A stretch of DNA of 64,000 bases, from positions 148,454-212,453 of the forward strand of contig NZ_JACHOS010000003.1 in the NCBI RefSeq assembly GCF_014199985.1, read 5' to 3'. Made by a program: the position numbers and the translations under genes. The notes beneath the pieces were generated by a model that was not told where the DNA came from, ran no database searches, and saw only the letters and a program-made list of their open reading frames with translations. Shown here one piece after another: positions 44,131 through 53,481 of the stretch. This stretch comes from Methylorubrum rhodesianum (lineage in GTDB: Bacteria; Pseudomonadota; Alphaproteobacteria; Rhizobiales; Beijerinckiaceae). Each line of letters begins with the position of its first letter. Position 1 is the first letter of the stretch.

Positions 44131-45369
44131 TCACCCCTCCGCGACGCCCTCCAAGGCGAGCGGCAGATGCCGCGGCCCGCGCAGCGAGGCGCCCGGCCGG
44201 TAGGGCGGGGGATCCTCGACCAGGGTGAGGCCCTTCAGCCGCCGCACGAGGCTGACCAAGGCCACCTCCGCCTCGATCCGTGCGAGCGGTGCGCCGACGC
44301 AGTAGTGCAGGCCGCCGCCGAAGCCGAGATGGCGGTTGTCGGTCCGGTCGGGATCGAAGCGGTCGGGATCGGGAAAGCGGGTCGGGTCGCGGTTGGCGGC
44401 GGCCAGCAGAAAGATCACCGGCGCGTCCTTGGGGATGGTGATCCCGGCGACCGGGATGTCGGCGAGCGCCAGCCGCGTGCGGTAATGGACCGGTGGTTCG
44501 TAGCGCAGCAATTCCTCGATCAGCCGCGGGGCGATCTCCGGCTCGGCGCGCAGACGCTCCCCATGTTCGGGGAAGCGCAGCAGCGTCAGCATGCCGTTGG
44601 TAATCAGGTTCACCGTGGTCTCGTGGCCCGCCACCAGCAGCAGCACCGCGGTGGCGACGAGATCGAAATCGTTCATCCCGTCCCGGTCGTTGGCGAGATC
44701 CGAGAGAATGTCTTCCTGCGGATCCTTGCGCTTCTCCTTGATCAGCCCCTGCAGGTAATCGGCGATTTCATTGAAGCAGACCTCGTTCTTGGCCTGCGTC
44801 TCCTCGTCGCCGCGCTGGTTGGGCTCGAGCGCGGTGGCGAGCTGCGTGGCCCAGCCGTGGAACTGCGCCTCGTCCTCCGGCGGCACGCCGAGCAGCTCGC
44901 AGATCACGGTGACGGGCAGCGGGTAGGAGAAGTCGTCGACGAGATCGATGCGGGTCTTGCCCCGCATCTTGCCGATCAGGTCGTCGGTGATCCGTTGGGT
45001 CTTGGTCCGCATGCCGCGCACCCGCTCCGGCGTGAAGCAGCGCATCACCTGGCCCCGCAGCCGGTCGTGGTCGGGGGGATCGCGGAAGATGAAGGGGCGG
45101 TGGCGCTTGCGGATCTCGGCGCGCACCGGCCGCACCAGCAGGTCGGTGACGGGGTGCCCGGTCCAGCGGAATTTCTGGGGATCGGGCAGGTCGTCCGAGC
45201 TGATCCGCGGGTCGGAGATCAGCCGTGCCAGATCGGCATGGGTGCTGACGACGTAGGTGCCGTCCTCCTGCCGCGCGACGGGCACCTTCCGCATCTCCGC
45301 GTAGAGCGGATAGGGGTTCGCCCGGTTGGCGGGATCGAGGATCTGCTCGAACAGCGTGCTTCCGCTCAC
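44131..45369 (-). CDS. Cytochrome P450
   Basis: A 412-residue soluble bacterial P450. I-helix oxygen-binding motif LLVAGHETTVNLITN, K-helix E-x-x-R in RLIEELLRYEPPVHY, meander region FPDPDRFDPDR and the haem-ligand loop LGFGGGLHYCVGAPLARIEA with the proximal cysteine. The GTG at 45369 (VSGSTLFEQILDPANRANPY) gives the normal length. It is four bases downstream of the ferredoxin reductase, which follows the ferredoxin, so all three electron-transfer parts are in one operon. Substrate unknown. The pattern is like CYP107/CYP153-related soluble enzymes, but the family number needs alignment. Confidence 0.93.
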   Translation of the reverse strand: MSGSTLFEQILDPANRANPYPLYAEMRKVPVARQEDGTYVVSTHADLARLISDPRISSDDLPDPQKFRWTGHPVTDLLVRPVRAEIRKRHRPFIFRDPPDHDRLRGQVMRCFTPERVRGMRTKTQRITDDLIGKMRGKTRIDLVDDFSYPLPVTVICELLGVPPEDEAQFHGWATQLATALEPNQRGDEETQAKNEVCFNEIADYLQGLIKEKRKDPQEDILSDLANDRDGMNDFDLVATAVLLLVAGHETTVNLITNGMLTLLRFPEHGERLRAEPEIAPRLIEELLRYEPPVHYRTRLALADIPVAGITIPKDAPVIFLLAAANRDPTRFPDPDRFDPDRTDNRHLGFGGGLHYCVGAPLARIEAEVALVSLVRRLKGLTLVEDPPPYRPGASLRGPRHLPLALEGVAEG

Positions 45370-45373
45370 GGGA

Positions 45374-46636
45374 CTATGGCTCCTGCACAAGGAGGCGGGG
45401 CTGATCGACGGCGTCCGCGATCGGCGGGAAGGGCGCGCGCTCGCGGATCGCCGCTTTGTAGGCGGGCAGCCAGCGGGCGCTGTCGATCGAGGCGGCCGCG
45501 ATCGTGCGGCCATCCTTGCCGAAGGCGGCCACGAGCCGGCGCTCCTCCAGCGCGCCGTGCATCAAGGCAAAGCTGTCGGCGCCATCCGCCAGACCGACGA
45601 GCTTGATCGTCAGGCCGAATTGCTGCGACCAGAAGTCGGGCAGGTGGTCGTGGCGGCGCATCGCCGAGGCGTCGCCCGCCAGCATGTTCACGGCTGCGGT
45701 TTCGGCTTGCGCCCGGGCGTTGCCCCAGTGCTCCACCGCCACCAGGGCGTCGTCGTCGTGCGGATTCGGCCAGCGCGCCACGTCGCCGGCGGCGAAGACG
45801 CCCTCGGCGACGCGGCCGTCCTCGCGCAGGACGCGGCAGAAGGCATCGCAGCGCAGGCCCTTGGCATCGGCCTGCACGCCGGAGCCGGCGAGCCATTCCA
45901 CGTTGCGCAGGGTGCCGATCGCCGCGACGAGGCAATCGGTCTCGATCCGCTCGCCGTCCTTCAGGGTCACGGCGACGAGACGCCCGTTCTCCGCCTCCAT
46001 CCGCTCGATCTCCGATTCGAGGCGCAGGTCGACGCCCCGTTCGCGGGCGACCTCGCCGATCAGGCCGCCGAGGCGGGCCCCGAGCGCGGCGGCAAGCGGC
46101 ACCGCGTCGCGCACCAGCAGGGTGACGGGGATGTCGAGATCGCGGCAGGTCGAGGCGACCTCGAAGCCGATGAAGCCGCCGCCGACGAGGACAACGCGGC
46201 GTGGCTTGGCCTGCAGGCAGGCGCCGAGACGCTGCGCGTCGTCCCGGCCGCGCAGGGTGAAGACGCCGGTAAGCGCCGCCTCCTCCGGGTTGGGCCAGGG
46301 CCGCGCCCGGGTGCCGGTGGCGATCAGCAGGCGGTCGTAGGGGAGGCGGCTGCCATCGCCGAGTTCGACCACACGCTCCGACAGGTCGAGCCGGGTCGCC
46401 GGCCGGCCGAGGCGGAATTCCGCGCGCAGACCGGGAGGACGGGGCAGGGTGGTGTCGGCGGAGTAGAGCCCGCGCAGGACCTGCTTGGAGAGCGGCGGCC
46501 GGTCGTAGGGCGGGTGGGGCTCGTCGCCGACCAGGGTGAGGGCGCCGGAGAAGCCCCGCTCCCGTAAGCGCTGCGCCGCGGCGAGGCCCGCCAGCGAGGC
46601 GCCGACGACGACGATGCGCTCAGGCTGCGCCGTCAC
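45374..46636 (-). CDS. NAD(P)H-dependent ferredoxin reductase (FAD, PdR-like)
   Basis: A 420-residue flavoprotein. FAD-binding IVVVGASLAGLAAAQRLRER, the PYDRPPLSKQVL segment typical of putidaredoxin-reductase/rhodocoxin-reductase enzymes, NADH-binding RRVVLVGGGFIGFEVASTCR, and VFAAGDVARWPN (second FAD aspartate). The C-terminal domain FWSQQFGLTIKLVGL fits the family. It overlaps the ferredoxin gene by four bases (GTGA) and lies four bases before the P450. Role: pass electrons from NAD(P)H to the ferredoxin. Confidence 0.93.
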   Translation of the reverse strand: MTAQPERIVVVGASLAGLAAAQRLRERGFSGALTLVGDEPHPPYDRPPLSKQVLRGLYSADTTLPRPPGLRAEFRLGRPATRLDLSERVVELGDGSRLPYDRLLIATGTRARPWPNPEEAALTGVFTLRGRDDAQRLGACLQAKPRRVVLVGGGFIGFEVASTCRDLDIPVTLLVRDAVPLAAALGARLGGLIGEVARERGVDLRLESEIERMEAENGRLVAVTLKDGERIETDCLVAAIGTLRNVEWLAGSGVQADAKGLRCDAFCRVLREDGRVAEGVFAAGDVARWPNPHDDDALVAVEHWGNARAQAETAAVNMLAGDASAMRRHDHLPDFWSQQFGLTIKLVGLADGADSFALMHGALEERRLVAAFGKDGRTIAAASIDSARWLPAYKAAIRERAPFPPIADAVDQPRLLVQEP

Positions 46637-46848
46637 GCGACCTCTCCGGCGGCGGTGTCGTCGGGATAGGCGGTGATCGCCCGCACCGGGCAGGCATGGA
46701 CGGCCCGCTCGATCTCGGCCCGGGCGGCCTCGTCGGGGGAGGGGTCGTAGACCAGCGCCTCGCGCCCGTGCAGGGCGAAGTGGTGCGGCGCGGCGTAGAG
46801 GCACTGCGCGTAGCCCTGGCAGCGGTTGAGATCCACGACGACCTTCAT
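46633..46848 (-). CDS. P450-partner ferredoxin (3Fe-4S type)
   Basis: A 71-residue ferredoxin: MKVVVDLNRCQGYAQCLYAA, then ERAVHACPVRAITAY. The cysteine pattern C-x5-C...C-P with no cysteine at the central position (CQGYAQC) is that of single-cluster 3Fe-4S (or variant) ferredoxins paired with bacterial P450s. The tyrosine stands where a fourth cysteine ligand would be. It overlaps the reductase gene by four bases. No clear ribosome binding site is seen before ATG 46848, so an upstream start is possible. Confidence 0.88.
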   Translation of the reverse strand: MKVVVDLNRCQGYAQCLYAAPHHFALHGREALVYDPSPDEAARAEIERAVHACPVRAITAYPDDTAAGEVA

Positions 46849-47192
46849 GAGGAGAGTTTCGCTTCGCCTGTGCCGAGGGAGGGGAGCCGCCGAAGGGGCG
46901 ACCGGCATGGATAGGTAGGGCGGGGAAGCCCGCTCACCACGGCGGCGGCCTGACGCCCCTCCCGACGGTCGCATCCGGGGGCCTGGCTGGTTCCTTGGCC
47001 GGTCCCCTGGAGCGGGAAACGCTCCAGGGGACCGGGATCAATGCCCGCGTCGGGGTGATGCAGGGCAATCGCTCGAAGCCGCGTGAACGGACGCACGGCG
47101 CGCAAGCCCGACCCCGCGGAGGCGGGCGCCCGCGATCGAGATCGGCGAAAGGCCAGGATGATCGCTCTCGAGCGGTGGCCCTGGGGCTTCCG
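46849..47192. other. Intergenic region with a long hairpin
   Basis: About 340 bp between the acyltransferase gene and the P450 operon (both leftward). It must hold the P450 operon promoter, which I could not pin down. The only structure is the perfect inverted repeat at 46999-47035. Confidence 0.55.
46999..47035. repeat. Perfect 16-bp inverted repeat
   Basis: CCGGTCCCCTGGAGCG (46999-47014) and CGCTCCAGGGGACCGG (47020-47035) are exact reverse complements around GGAAA. No T-run follows on either strand, so it is not an ordinary intrinsic terminator. It may be an extragenic palindrome, or an operator for the P450 operon 150 bp away. Confidence 0.85.
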
Positions 47193-48275
47193 TCAGGGCG
47201 CGGCGGGTTCGATGGTGCCCAGCGTCCGCCGTCCGAGTGCCCGCGCCTTCAGGCGCAGGGCCGGTTTCTCGACGGCGTACCAGGAGAGCGCCGCGGCGAG
47301 AAGGGCGAGAAGAAGTGCGGGCGGCAGCAGCGCGAGGGCCGGGGCGGTGGGGAACCCTGCGTGCAGGCTCTGCTGGATCGGCCAGCCGTAGAGATAGACC
47401 CCGTAGGAGAGATCGGCCGGCGGATCGAGGGCCGGGCGGGCGAGCGCAGGCAGGAAGGCGAGCCAGATCGCGGCGTAGCTCTCGGAGAGGAACAGCAGCG
47501 TCCGGGCGGGCGCGTGGCCCTGGAGCAGGAGGGCGGCGGCGAGGCCGAGCAGGGGCCAGGGCCCGAGCCGCACCCGATCCCGCCACAGGTAGAGGCAGGC
47601 GCCGAAGGCGAAGATCAGCGGGAGCCGCAGGGCCGTCTCGGTTCCCTTCGACATCTCCGGCCGGACGACTTCCAGCGTCGCCAGGGCCAGGGCGAGGGCC
47701 GTGGTGAGCGCCGGCACGGCCCAGCGGCGGCGCAGCAGCCCGCACAGCCCGACCACGAGGACGCCGACGTAGCAGATCGTCTCGTATTTCAGGGTCCAGA
47801 CCGTGCCGAGCGGGCTGCGCAGCGGATTCGCCTCGAACAGGCCGGGCAGGCTGGCATTGCTCTTGAAGGACAGGAGCGTGCCGCGCACGAAGCGCCACAG
47901 CTCCGGTGCGGCATAGTACTCGGCGAGCGGCAGCCGGGTGAGGGCGCCGCCGAGTAGCAGCGAGACGGCCAGGGTCGCGGCCACCAATCCCGGCAGGATG
48001 CGGAGACTACGGGCGATGACGTAGTCGCGCCAGCCGCGCCGGTCGTAGCTCATGGTGACGAGGAAGCCGGAGACGGCGAAGAAGCCGTTCACCGCGTGCT
48101 CGCCGAGCGAGAAGCCGGTGGTCCGGGCGAGCGGCTCGTCGAGCCCGTTGCCCGAAACGACGCTGAAGGCGTGGGAGACCACCACCATCAGGGCCAGCGC
48201 CAGCCTCAAGGAGGAGAACCCGTTATGCGGGCGCGCCAGCGCTTGCCCGACGGTCGGGCCCGAGAGCCAATTCAC
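47193..48275 (-). CDS. Acyltransferase family 3 membrane protein
   Basis: A 360-residue, 10-helix membrane O-acyltransferase (Acyl_transf_3, OafA/ExoZ type). N-terminal SSLRLALALMVVVSHAFSVV contains the conserved catalytic-type arginine and histidine. FFAVSGFLVTMSYDRRGWRD and RSLRILPGLVAATLAVSLLL follow, with LSYGVYLYGWPIQQSL near the end. It should acylate a sugar of an envelope polysaccharide or lipid. GTG at 48275 overlaps the glycosyltransferase stop by four bases (GTGA), so the two enzymes likely work on the same glycan. Confidence 0.88.
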   Translation of the reverse strand: MNWLSGPTVGQALARPHNGFSSLRLALALMVVVSHAFSVVSGNGLDEPLARTTGFSLGEHAVNGFFAVSGFLVTMSYDRRGWRDYVIARSLRILPGLVAATLAVSLLLGGALTRLPLAEYYAAPELWRFVRGTLLSFKSNASLPGLFEANPLRSPLGTVWTLKYETICYVGVLVVGLCGLLRRRWAVPALTTALALALATLEVVRPEMSKGTETALRLPLIFAFGACLYLWRDRVRLGPWPLLGLAAALLLQGHAPARTLLFLSESYAAIWLAFLPALARPALDPPADLSYGVYLYGWPIQQSLHAGFPTAPALALLPPALLLALLAAALSWYAVEKPALRLKARALGRRTLGTIEPAAP

Positions 48276-49147
48276 GGCACCAATCCTTCGCGGGCCAGCG
48301 CGCTCCGACCCCGCAGGGCGGCCAGCGCGCCTGCCGCCGAGCCGCCGTAGCGCTCCAGTCCCGCGCGGCGGAAGGCGAGGGCGGCGAGCGCCGCCTTCGG
48401 CGCGTTGGTGGCCAGCATCCCCGGGCTCGGATCGGGCAGGCCGTACTTCTTCGAGACGTAGGCCCGCGACCACGCCTGGTGCCAGCGGGTGCGAAAGGTC
48501 CGGCCCGGCGCCGGGGCCGAGGAGCGCCCGCGCCCGTGGAGCGCCACCGCGCCGTGGACATGGACCAGGGCGCGGCCGGCATCGGCCACCCGGCGGCAGA
48601 GATCGTCGTCCTCGTAGAACAGGAAAATGTTCTCGTCGAACCCGCCGAGCTCGAGGAAGAGCGCGCGCTCGATCATCAGGCAGGCGCCGGACAGGAACGG
48701 GGCGCAGGCGTCGCCCTCGGGCAGAACCAGCCGGCCCCTCGGATTGGTGAGGTAGGGGGCCAGCAGCGAGCGCGGCTGGTAGAAGTAGCGCCCGTCCGGC
48801 TCGTGGATGCGCGGCGCCAGGAGGCCGGCATCGGGCCACGCCTCGGCGGCCGCCAGCAGCGCGGCGGCGGCGCCCGGCTGCAGCACGAGATCCGGGTTGA
48901 GGATGAGAACGTGGGAAGCGGCCTCGGCGGCGCGCACGCCGATGTTGTTGGCCCGCCCGTAGCCCTCGTTGCGGGGATGGGCGATCACCCGCGCGCCGTG
49001 GGCGCGGGCCACCGCGACCGAGGCGTCGCGGCTCGCGTTGTCGACCACGATCGCCGGGACGCCTTCGCGGGCCAGAGCCGTGAGGCAGGCGGGCAGGGCG
49101 TCCGCGCTGTCGTGGCTGACGACGATGGCGGTGAGGTCGGGCAACAT
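48272..49147 (-). CDS. Family 2 glycosyltransferase (rhamnosyltransferase-like)
   Basis: A 291-residue GT2 enzyme. DLTAIVVSHDSADALPACLT, VDNASRDASVAVARAHGARV and GYGRANNIGVRAA (nucleotide-sugar binding), LILNPDLVLQPGA (the DxD position is NPD) and FFLFYEDDDLCRRV-type FLFYEDDDLCRRVADAGRAL (ED catalytic). The C-terminus is basic. Start ATG 49147. It transfers a sugar in surface polysaccharide or glycolipid assembly. Coupled to the acyltransferase downstream. Confidence 0.87.
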   Translation of the reverse strand: MLPDLTAIVVSHDSADALPACLTALAREGVPAIVVDNASRDASVAVARAHGARVIAHPRNEGYGRANNIGVRAAEAASHVLILNPDLVLQPGAAAALLAAAEAWPDAGLLAPRIHEPDGRYFYQPRSLLAPYLTNPRGRLVLPEGDACAPFLSGACLMIERALFLELGGFDENIFLFYEDDDLCRRVADAGRALVHVHGAVALHGRGRSSAPAPGRTFRTRWHQAWSRAYVSKKYGLPDPSPGMLATNAPKAALAALAFRRAGLERYGGSAAGALAALRGRSALAREGLVP

Positions 49148-49164
49148 CAGGTCCCGCGCGACTT

Positions 49165-49290
49165 CCCTCTCCCCTCCGCGGGAGAGGGTGGCCCGCGAAG
49201 CGGGTCGGGTGAGGGGAGCGACGTTTCCGGAGAGAGCGTTCCCCTCTCCCGCCTGCTCCGCAGGCACCCTCCCCCGCAGAGGGGGGAGGG
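49165..49290. repeat. Intergenic repeat made of GC-rich hairpins
   Basis: Two adjacent hairpins: CCCTCTCCC with GGGAGAGGG, and CCCTCCCCC with GGGGGAGGG, linked by TGGCCCGCGAAGCGGGTCGG. This wording (CTCTCCC...GGGAGAGGGTGGCCCGCGAAG) is a dispersed element common in alpha- and betaproteobacterial genomes. It lies between aspS and the glycosyltransferase gene and may act as a processing or termination element. Confidence 0.7.
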
Positions 49291-49304
49291 TTCGAGCATC
49301 TGCC

Positions 49305-51119
49305 TCACCCCTTCTTCTCGGGCAGGTTGAGGCGGATGTGCAGCTCGCGCAGCTGCTTCGGGGTCGCCTCGGCGGGCGCGCCCATCATCAGGTCCTCGGC
49401 GCGCTGGTTCATCGGGAACAGCACGACCTCGCGGATGTTCGGCTCCTCGCACAGCAGCATGACGATGCGGTCCACACCCGGCGCGATGCCGCCGTGCGGC
49501 GGGGCGCCGAGGCGCAGGGCGTTCAGCATGCCGCCGAACTTCTCCTCCAGCACGTCCCGCCCGTAGCCGGCGATGGCGAACGCCTTCTCCATCACGTCGG
49601 GGCGATGGTTCCGGATCGCGCCCGAGGACAGCTCGATGCCGTTGCAGACGATGTCGTACTGGAACGCCTTGATCCCGAGGATCTTTTCGGAATCCGCTTC
49701 GCCCAGGGCGAGGAATTCGTCTCGGTCGAAGTTCGGCATCGAGAACGGGTTGTGGGAGAAGTCGATCCGCTTCTCCTCCTCGTTCCACTCGTACATCGGG
49801 AAGTCGACGACCCAGCAGAAGGCGAACTGGTCCGTGTCGGAGAGCTTCAGCTCGTCGCCGATGCGGATGCGCGCCTTGCCGGCGAGCGCGGCGGCCTTCG
49901 CCTCGGCGCCGGCGGCGAAGAACACCGCATCGCCGGCCCCGGCGCCGGCCTTCTCGGCGATGCGCGCCTGGATCGCGGCGGGGATGAACTTGGCGATCGG
50001 CCCCTTGCCGGTGAGCGCCCCGCCCTCCTCCTCGAACACGATGTAGCCGAGGCCCGGCGCGCCCTCCGAGCGAGCCCAGTCGTTCAGCTTGTCGAAGAAC
50101 GAGCGCGGCTGGCCCGCCGCCCCGGTGGCGGGGATGGCGCGCACCACGCCGCCCGACTTGATGACGCCCTTGAACGCCTTGAACTCCACCGCGTCGTTGG
50201 CGAACTCGTCGGTGACGTCGGCGATGATCAGCGGGTTGCGCAGGTCCGGCTTGTCGACGCCGTATTTCAGCATCGCGTCGGCGTAGGTGATGCGCGGAAA
50301 CTTCTCCGTGACGCGCTTGCCGCCCGCGAATTCCTCGAACACGCCGCGCAGCACCGGCTCGACCGCCTGGAACACGTCCTCCTGCGTGACGAAGCTCATC
50401 TCGATATCGAGCTGGTAGAACTCGCCCGGGGAGCGGTCGGCCCGCGCGTCCTCATCGCGAAAACAGGGCGCGATCTGGAAGTAGCGGTCGAAGCCCGCGA
50501 TCATCGTCAGCTGCTTGAACTGCTGCGGCGCCTGCGGCAGCGCGTAGAACTTGCCCGGGTGGACGCGGGACGGCACGAGGTAGTCGCGCGCGCCCTCGGG
50601 GCTCGAAGCGGTCAGGATCGGCGTCTGGAACTCGAAGAAGCCGCCCTCGCGCATGCGGCGGCGGAGCGAGTCGATGATTGCGCCGCGCTTCATGATGTTG
50701 GCGTGCAGCTTCTCCCGGCGCAGGTCGAGGAAGCGGTACTTGAGCCGGGTCTCCTCCGGGTATTCCTGATCGCCGAAGACGGGCAGCGGCAACTCGCCCG
50801 CGGGGCCGAGCACCTCGAGATCGTCGATATAGACCTCGACCGCACCCGTCGGCAGTTCGGCGTTCTCGGTGCCACCGGGCCGCGTGCGCACCCGGCCGTC
50901 GATGCGGATCACCCACTCGGAGCGCGCGGTCTCGGCGGCCTTGAAGGCGGGCGAGTCGGAATCGACCACGCATTGCGTCAGGCCGTAATGGTCGCGCAGG
51001 TCGATGAAGAGCACGCCGCCGTGGTCGCGGATGCGGTGGCACCAGCCGGACAGGCGCACGGTCTGCCCGACGTCGGACGGGCGGAGCGCCCCGCAGGTGT
51101 GGGTACGGTAACGGTGCAT
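49305..51119 (-). CDS. aspS: Aspartyl-tRNA synthetase
   Basis: A 604-residue bacterial-type class II synthetase. OB-fold anticodon domain at the N-terminus ([20 protein letters not shown]), motif 1 region [20 protein letters not shown], motif 2 [19 protein letters not shown], the bacterial insertion (GAD) domain, and motif 3 [19 protein letters not shown]. The start ATG 51119 is chosen over an upstream one for normal length. Whether it also charges tRNA-Asn (non-discriminating) depends on residues that need alignment. Confidence 0.96.
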   Translation of the reverse strand: MHRYRTHTCGALRPSDVGQTVRLSGWCHRIRDHGGVLFIDLRDHYGLTQCVVDSDSPAFKAAETARSEWVIRIDGRVRTRPGGTENAELPTGAVEVYIDDLEVLGPAGELPLPVFGDQEYPEETRLKYRFLDLRREKLHANIMKRGAIIDSLRRRMREGGFFEFQTPILTASSPEGARDYLVPSRVHPGKFYALPQAPQQFKQLTMIAGFDRYFQIAPCFRDEDARADRSPGEFYQLDIEMSFVTQEDVFQAVEPVLRGVFEEFAGGKRVTEKFPRITYADAMLKYGVDKPDLRNPLIIADVTDEFANDAVEFKAFKGVIKSGGVVRAIPATGAAGQPRSFFDKLNDWARSEGAPGLGYIVFEEEGGALTGKGPIAKFIPAAIQARIAEKAGAGAGDAVFFAAGAEAKAAALAGKARIRIGDELKLSDTDQFAFCWVVDFPMYEWNEEEKRIDFSHNPFSMPNFDRDEFLALGEADSEKILGIKAFQYDIVCNGIELSSGAIRNHRPDVMEKAFAIAGYGRDVLEEKFGGMLNALRLGAPPHGGIAPGVDRIVMLLCEEPNIREVVLFPMNQRAEDLMMGAPAEATPKQLRELHIRLNLPEKKG

Positions 51120-51201
51120 GGCGGGCTCTTGAAAAGGAGCCGGCACCATTCACGGGAGGCGGGTGAAGTCAAGGTAAAGCGGCCATGTGGGCCGCTCCCG
51201 C

Positions 51202-52215
51202 CTACTCGGCCGCGGCGAGCGTCACCTCGGGCACCGGCACGCCGATGTCGCGCAGCAACTCGGCGTCGGCGTCGGCCTCGTTGTTGGCGGTGGTGAGCAG
51301 GCGCTCGCCGTAGAAGATCGAGTTGGCGCCGGCCAGGAAGCACAGGATCTGCGCCTCGCGGGTCAGGCTCTTGCGGCCGGCGCTGAGGCGCACCCGGGCC
51401 TTCGGCATGACGATGCGGGCGGTGGCGCACATCCGCACGAGGTCGAGCGGATCGATCGGCGGACGGTCCTCCAGCGGCGTGCCCTTGACGGCGACCAGCG
51501 CATTGATCGGCACGCTCTCCGGGTGCGGCGCGTGGTTGGCGAGCACCAGCAGCATCTCGGCCCGGTCGCGTACCCGCTCACCCATGCCGACGATGCCGCC
51601 GCAGCAGACGCCGATGCCGGCCTGCCGGACATGCTCCAGGGTCTGGAGCCGGTCGTCGTAGGTGCGGGTCGAGATGATGTCGCCGTAGAAGTCCGGGCCG
51701 GTGTCGAGGTTGTGGTTGTAGGAGGTGAGCCCGGCCTCCGCGAGGCGCTGCGCCTGGCTCTGGGTCAGCATGCCCAGCGTGACGCAGGCCTCCATGCCCA
51801 GCCCGCGCACGCCGCGCACCATCTCCAGCACCGCATCGAAGTCCGGCCCGTCCTTGGGCTTGCGCCACGCCGCGCCCATGCAGAAGCGATGCGCCCCGTT
51901 GGCCTTGGCGGCGGCGGCCTCCTTCAGCACGGCCTCGACCGGCATCAGCCGCTCGCGCGGCAGGTTGGCGCCCTTGTGATGGGCCGATTGCGGGCAGTAG
52001 GCGCAATCCTCGGGGCAGCCGCCGGTCTTGATCGACAGGAGCGCCGCCCGCTGGATGTCGGCGGGGTCGTTGTGCGCCCGGTGCACGACGCCCGCCCGGT
52101 GGACGAGATCGAGCAGCGGCATGTCGTGGATCGCCTGGATCTCGGCGAGCGTCCAGTCATGCCGGATGGGCGCCGGGGGCGCGGAGGGGGTGAGGAAGAC
52201 CACGGAGTCGCTCAT
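51202..52215 (-). CDS. bioB: Biotin synthase
   Basis: A 337-residue radical SAM enzyme that inserts sulfur into dethiobiotin. The 4Fe-4S cluster motif is [20 protein letters not shown] (CxxxCxxC). VSACTLG-like segments and [37 protein letters not shown] and KVRLSAGR-type [10 protein letters not shown] (arginine binding the second cluster) all fit. ATG 52215 chosen. It depends on Fe-S supply from systems such as the suf locus. Stand-alone here; other bio genes are not in the window. Confidence 0.96.
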   Translation of the reverse strand: MSDSVVFLTPSAPPAPIRHDWTLAEIQAIHDMPLLDLVHRAGVVHRAHNDPADIQRAALLSIKTGGCPEDCAYCPQSAHHKGANLPRERLMPVEAVLKEAAAAKANGAHRFCMGAAWRKPKDGPDFDAVLEMVRGVRGLGMEACVTLGMLTQSQAQRLAEAGLTSYNHNLDTGPDFYGDIISTRTYDDRLQTLEHVRQAGIGVCCGGIVGMGERVRDRAEMLLVLANHAPHPESVPINALVAVKGTPLEDRPPIDPLDLVRMCATARIVMPKARVRLSAGRKSLTREAQILCFLAGANSIFYGERLLTTANNEADADAELLRDIGVPVPEVTLAAAE

Positions 52216-52257
52216 GTGTTTCTTTGAGAGCGAAGGCGCGGGAAAAATCAAGCCTGG

Positions 52258-53472
52258 CTATTCGAACGGCACCCCGGCCCGCCGCATCCCCTCCACGAAC
52301 CGGTCCTTGCCGACGGACGGCCGATAGAGGCGCATGGCACGGGCGATCCGGTAGCTCGGTTCGAGCGCCATGAAGCGCGCGGCGGCGGCCTCTGCCTCCA
52401 CCTGCCGGCCGAGCCAGGCGAGGCTGGCGGCGCGGACGCGGTGGGTGCTGGTCCAGCCCGGATCCTCGGCCATCGAGCGGTCGAGCCAGGCCAGGGCCTC
52501 CTCGTGCGCGCCCGCCATGCACAGGGCGAGCCCGAGGCCGGACTCGAAGCGGAAGGTGGTGGGGTCGAGCGGGCTCTGCCGCTTGGCCGCCCGGAAATGA
52601 TCCGCGGCGAGTTCCGGCTCGCCGACGTAGCAGCGCACCCAGCCGCTGCGCTCGTAGGCGGCGGCGCTGTTGGGGTTGAGGACGAGCGAGCGGTCGAGCA
52701 GGTCGAGGGCCGCGTCGTAGTCCTGCGCCAGGAAGGCGAGGGTGTGCCCGGCCATCATCAGCACCGCCGGATCGCCGGCGTCCCGCTCCAGGGCGAGGCG
52801 GGCAAGCCGTGCGCCCTCGGCGCAGTCGGCGGCCGCATCGGCGCTCCAGCCCTGCACCACGAGGTTGGTGTAGCACTGCGCGAGCAGCGCGCAGGGCAGG
52901 GCGTGCTCCGGCACGAGGCGGCGGACCGCCTCGATCGAGGCGATGCGCAGGCGCACGCTCTCGGCGCTCGGCATGGCGTGGTTCGAGTAGGCCGACAGGA
53001 ACGGCGCGTAGACGCCCGCATCGAGCGGCGGCTCCACCCGCTCCGGCGCGCCGCCGCGGGGGAGGCCGGGCGCCATCGCCGCCACCGTGCCGGCGACGAT
53101 CCGGTTCCGCAGGACGTGGACGGCCCCCTCATCCTCGTCGAGATCCTGGCTCCAGACCGGCCGCTCGGCCGCCGTTCGGTGCAGCCGGGCCTGAACCCGC
53201 AGGCGCGTGCCCGCCCGCGACAGGGTCCCCGTGAGGATATGCGCGACCCCGAGCCGCCCGGCCGCCTCGTCCGGGGGCACGGCGCGGCCCTTGAAGGTGA
53301 AGGCGGAGTTGCGCGCGCTGACGAACAGGCCGGGGGTGCAGGCGAGCGCGTCGGTGACGTGCTCCGACAGTCCGTCGGCGAGCGCCTGCGTGTCGAAATC
53401 GCCCGCCGGATCCGCGAAGGGCAGCACGGCGACGGAGGGCCGGTCCGGCAGCGACAGGGAGGAGCGCGCCAT
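52258..53472 (-). CDS. TolB-N-like/TPR protein (cyclase-associated type)
   Basis: A 404-residue protein. Residues ~10-130 match the FlgO/TolB-N-like module often found after adenylate cyclase or LuxR domains: DRPSVAVLPFADPAGDFDTQ, ALADGLSEHVTDAL, GVAHILTGTLSRAGTRLRV. Residues ~160-390 are tetratricopeptide-like repeats (DYDAALDLLDRSLVLNPNSA, AAYERSGWVRCYVGEPELAA). No catalytic or DNA-binding domain is attached. It is the third gene of a three-gene operon with a hydrolase and an FAH enzyme, nine bases after the former. Probably a cytoplasmic interaction or sensing protein. Confidence 0.75.
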   Translation of the reverse strand: MARSSLSLPDRPSVAVLPFADPAGDFDTQALADGLSEHVTDALACTPGLFVSARNSAFTFKGRAVPPDEAAGRLGVAHILTGTLSRAGTRLRVQARLHRTAAERPVWSQDLDEDEGAVHVLRNRIVAGTVAAMAPGLPRGGAPERVEPPLDAGVYAPFLSAYSNHAMPSAESVRLRIASIEAVRRLVPEHALPCALLAQCYTNLVVQGWSADAAADCAEGARLARLALERDAGDPAVLMMAGHTLAFLAQDYDAALDLLDRSLVLNPNSAAAYERSGWVRCYVGEPELAADHFRAAKRQSPLDPTTFRFESGLGLALCMAGAHEEALAWLDRSMAEDPGWTSTHRVRAASLAWLGRQVEAEAAAARFMALEPSYRIARAMRLYRPSVGKDRFVEGMRRAGVPFE

Positions 53473-53481
53473 GGCGGGAGG

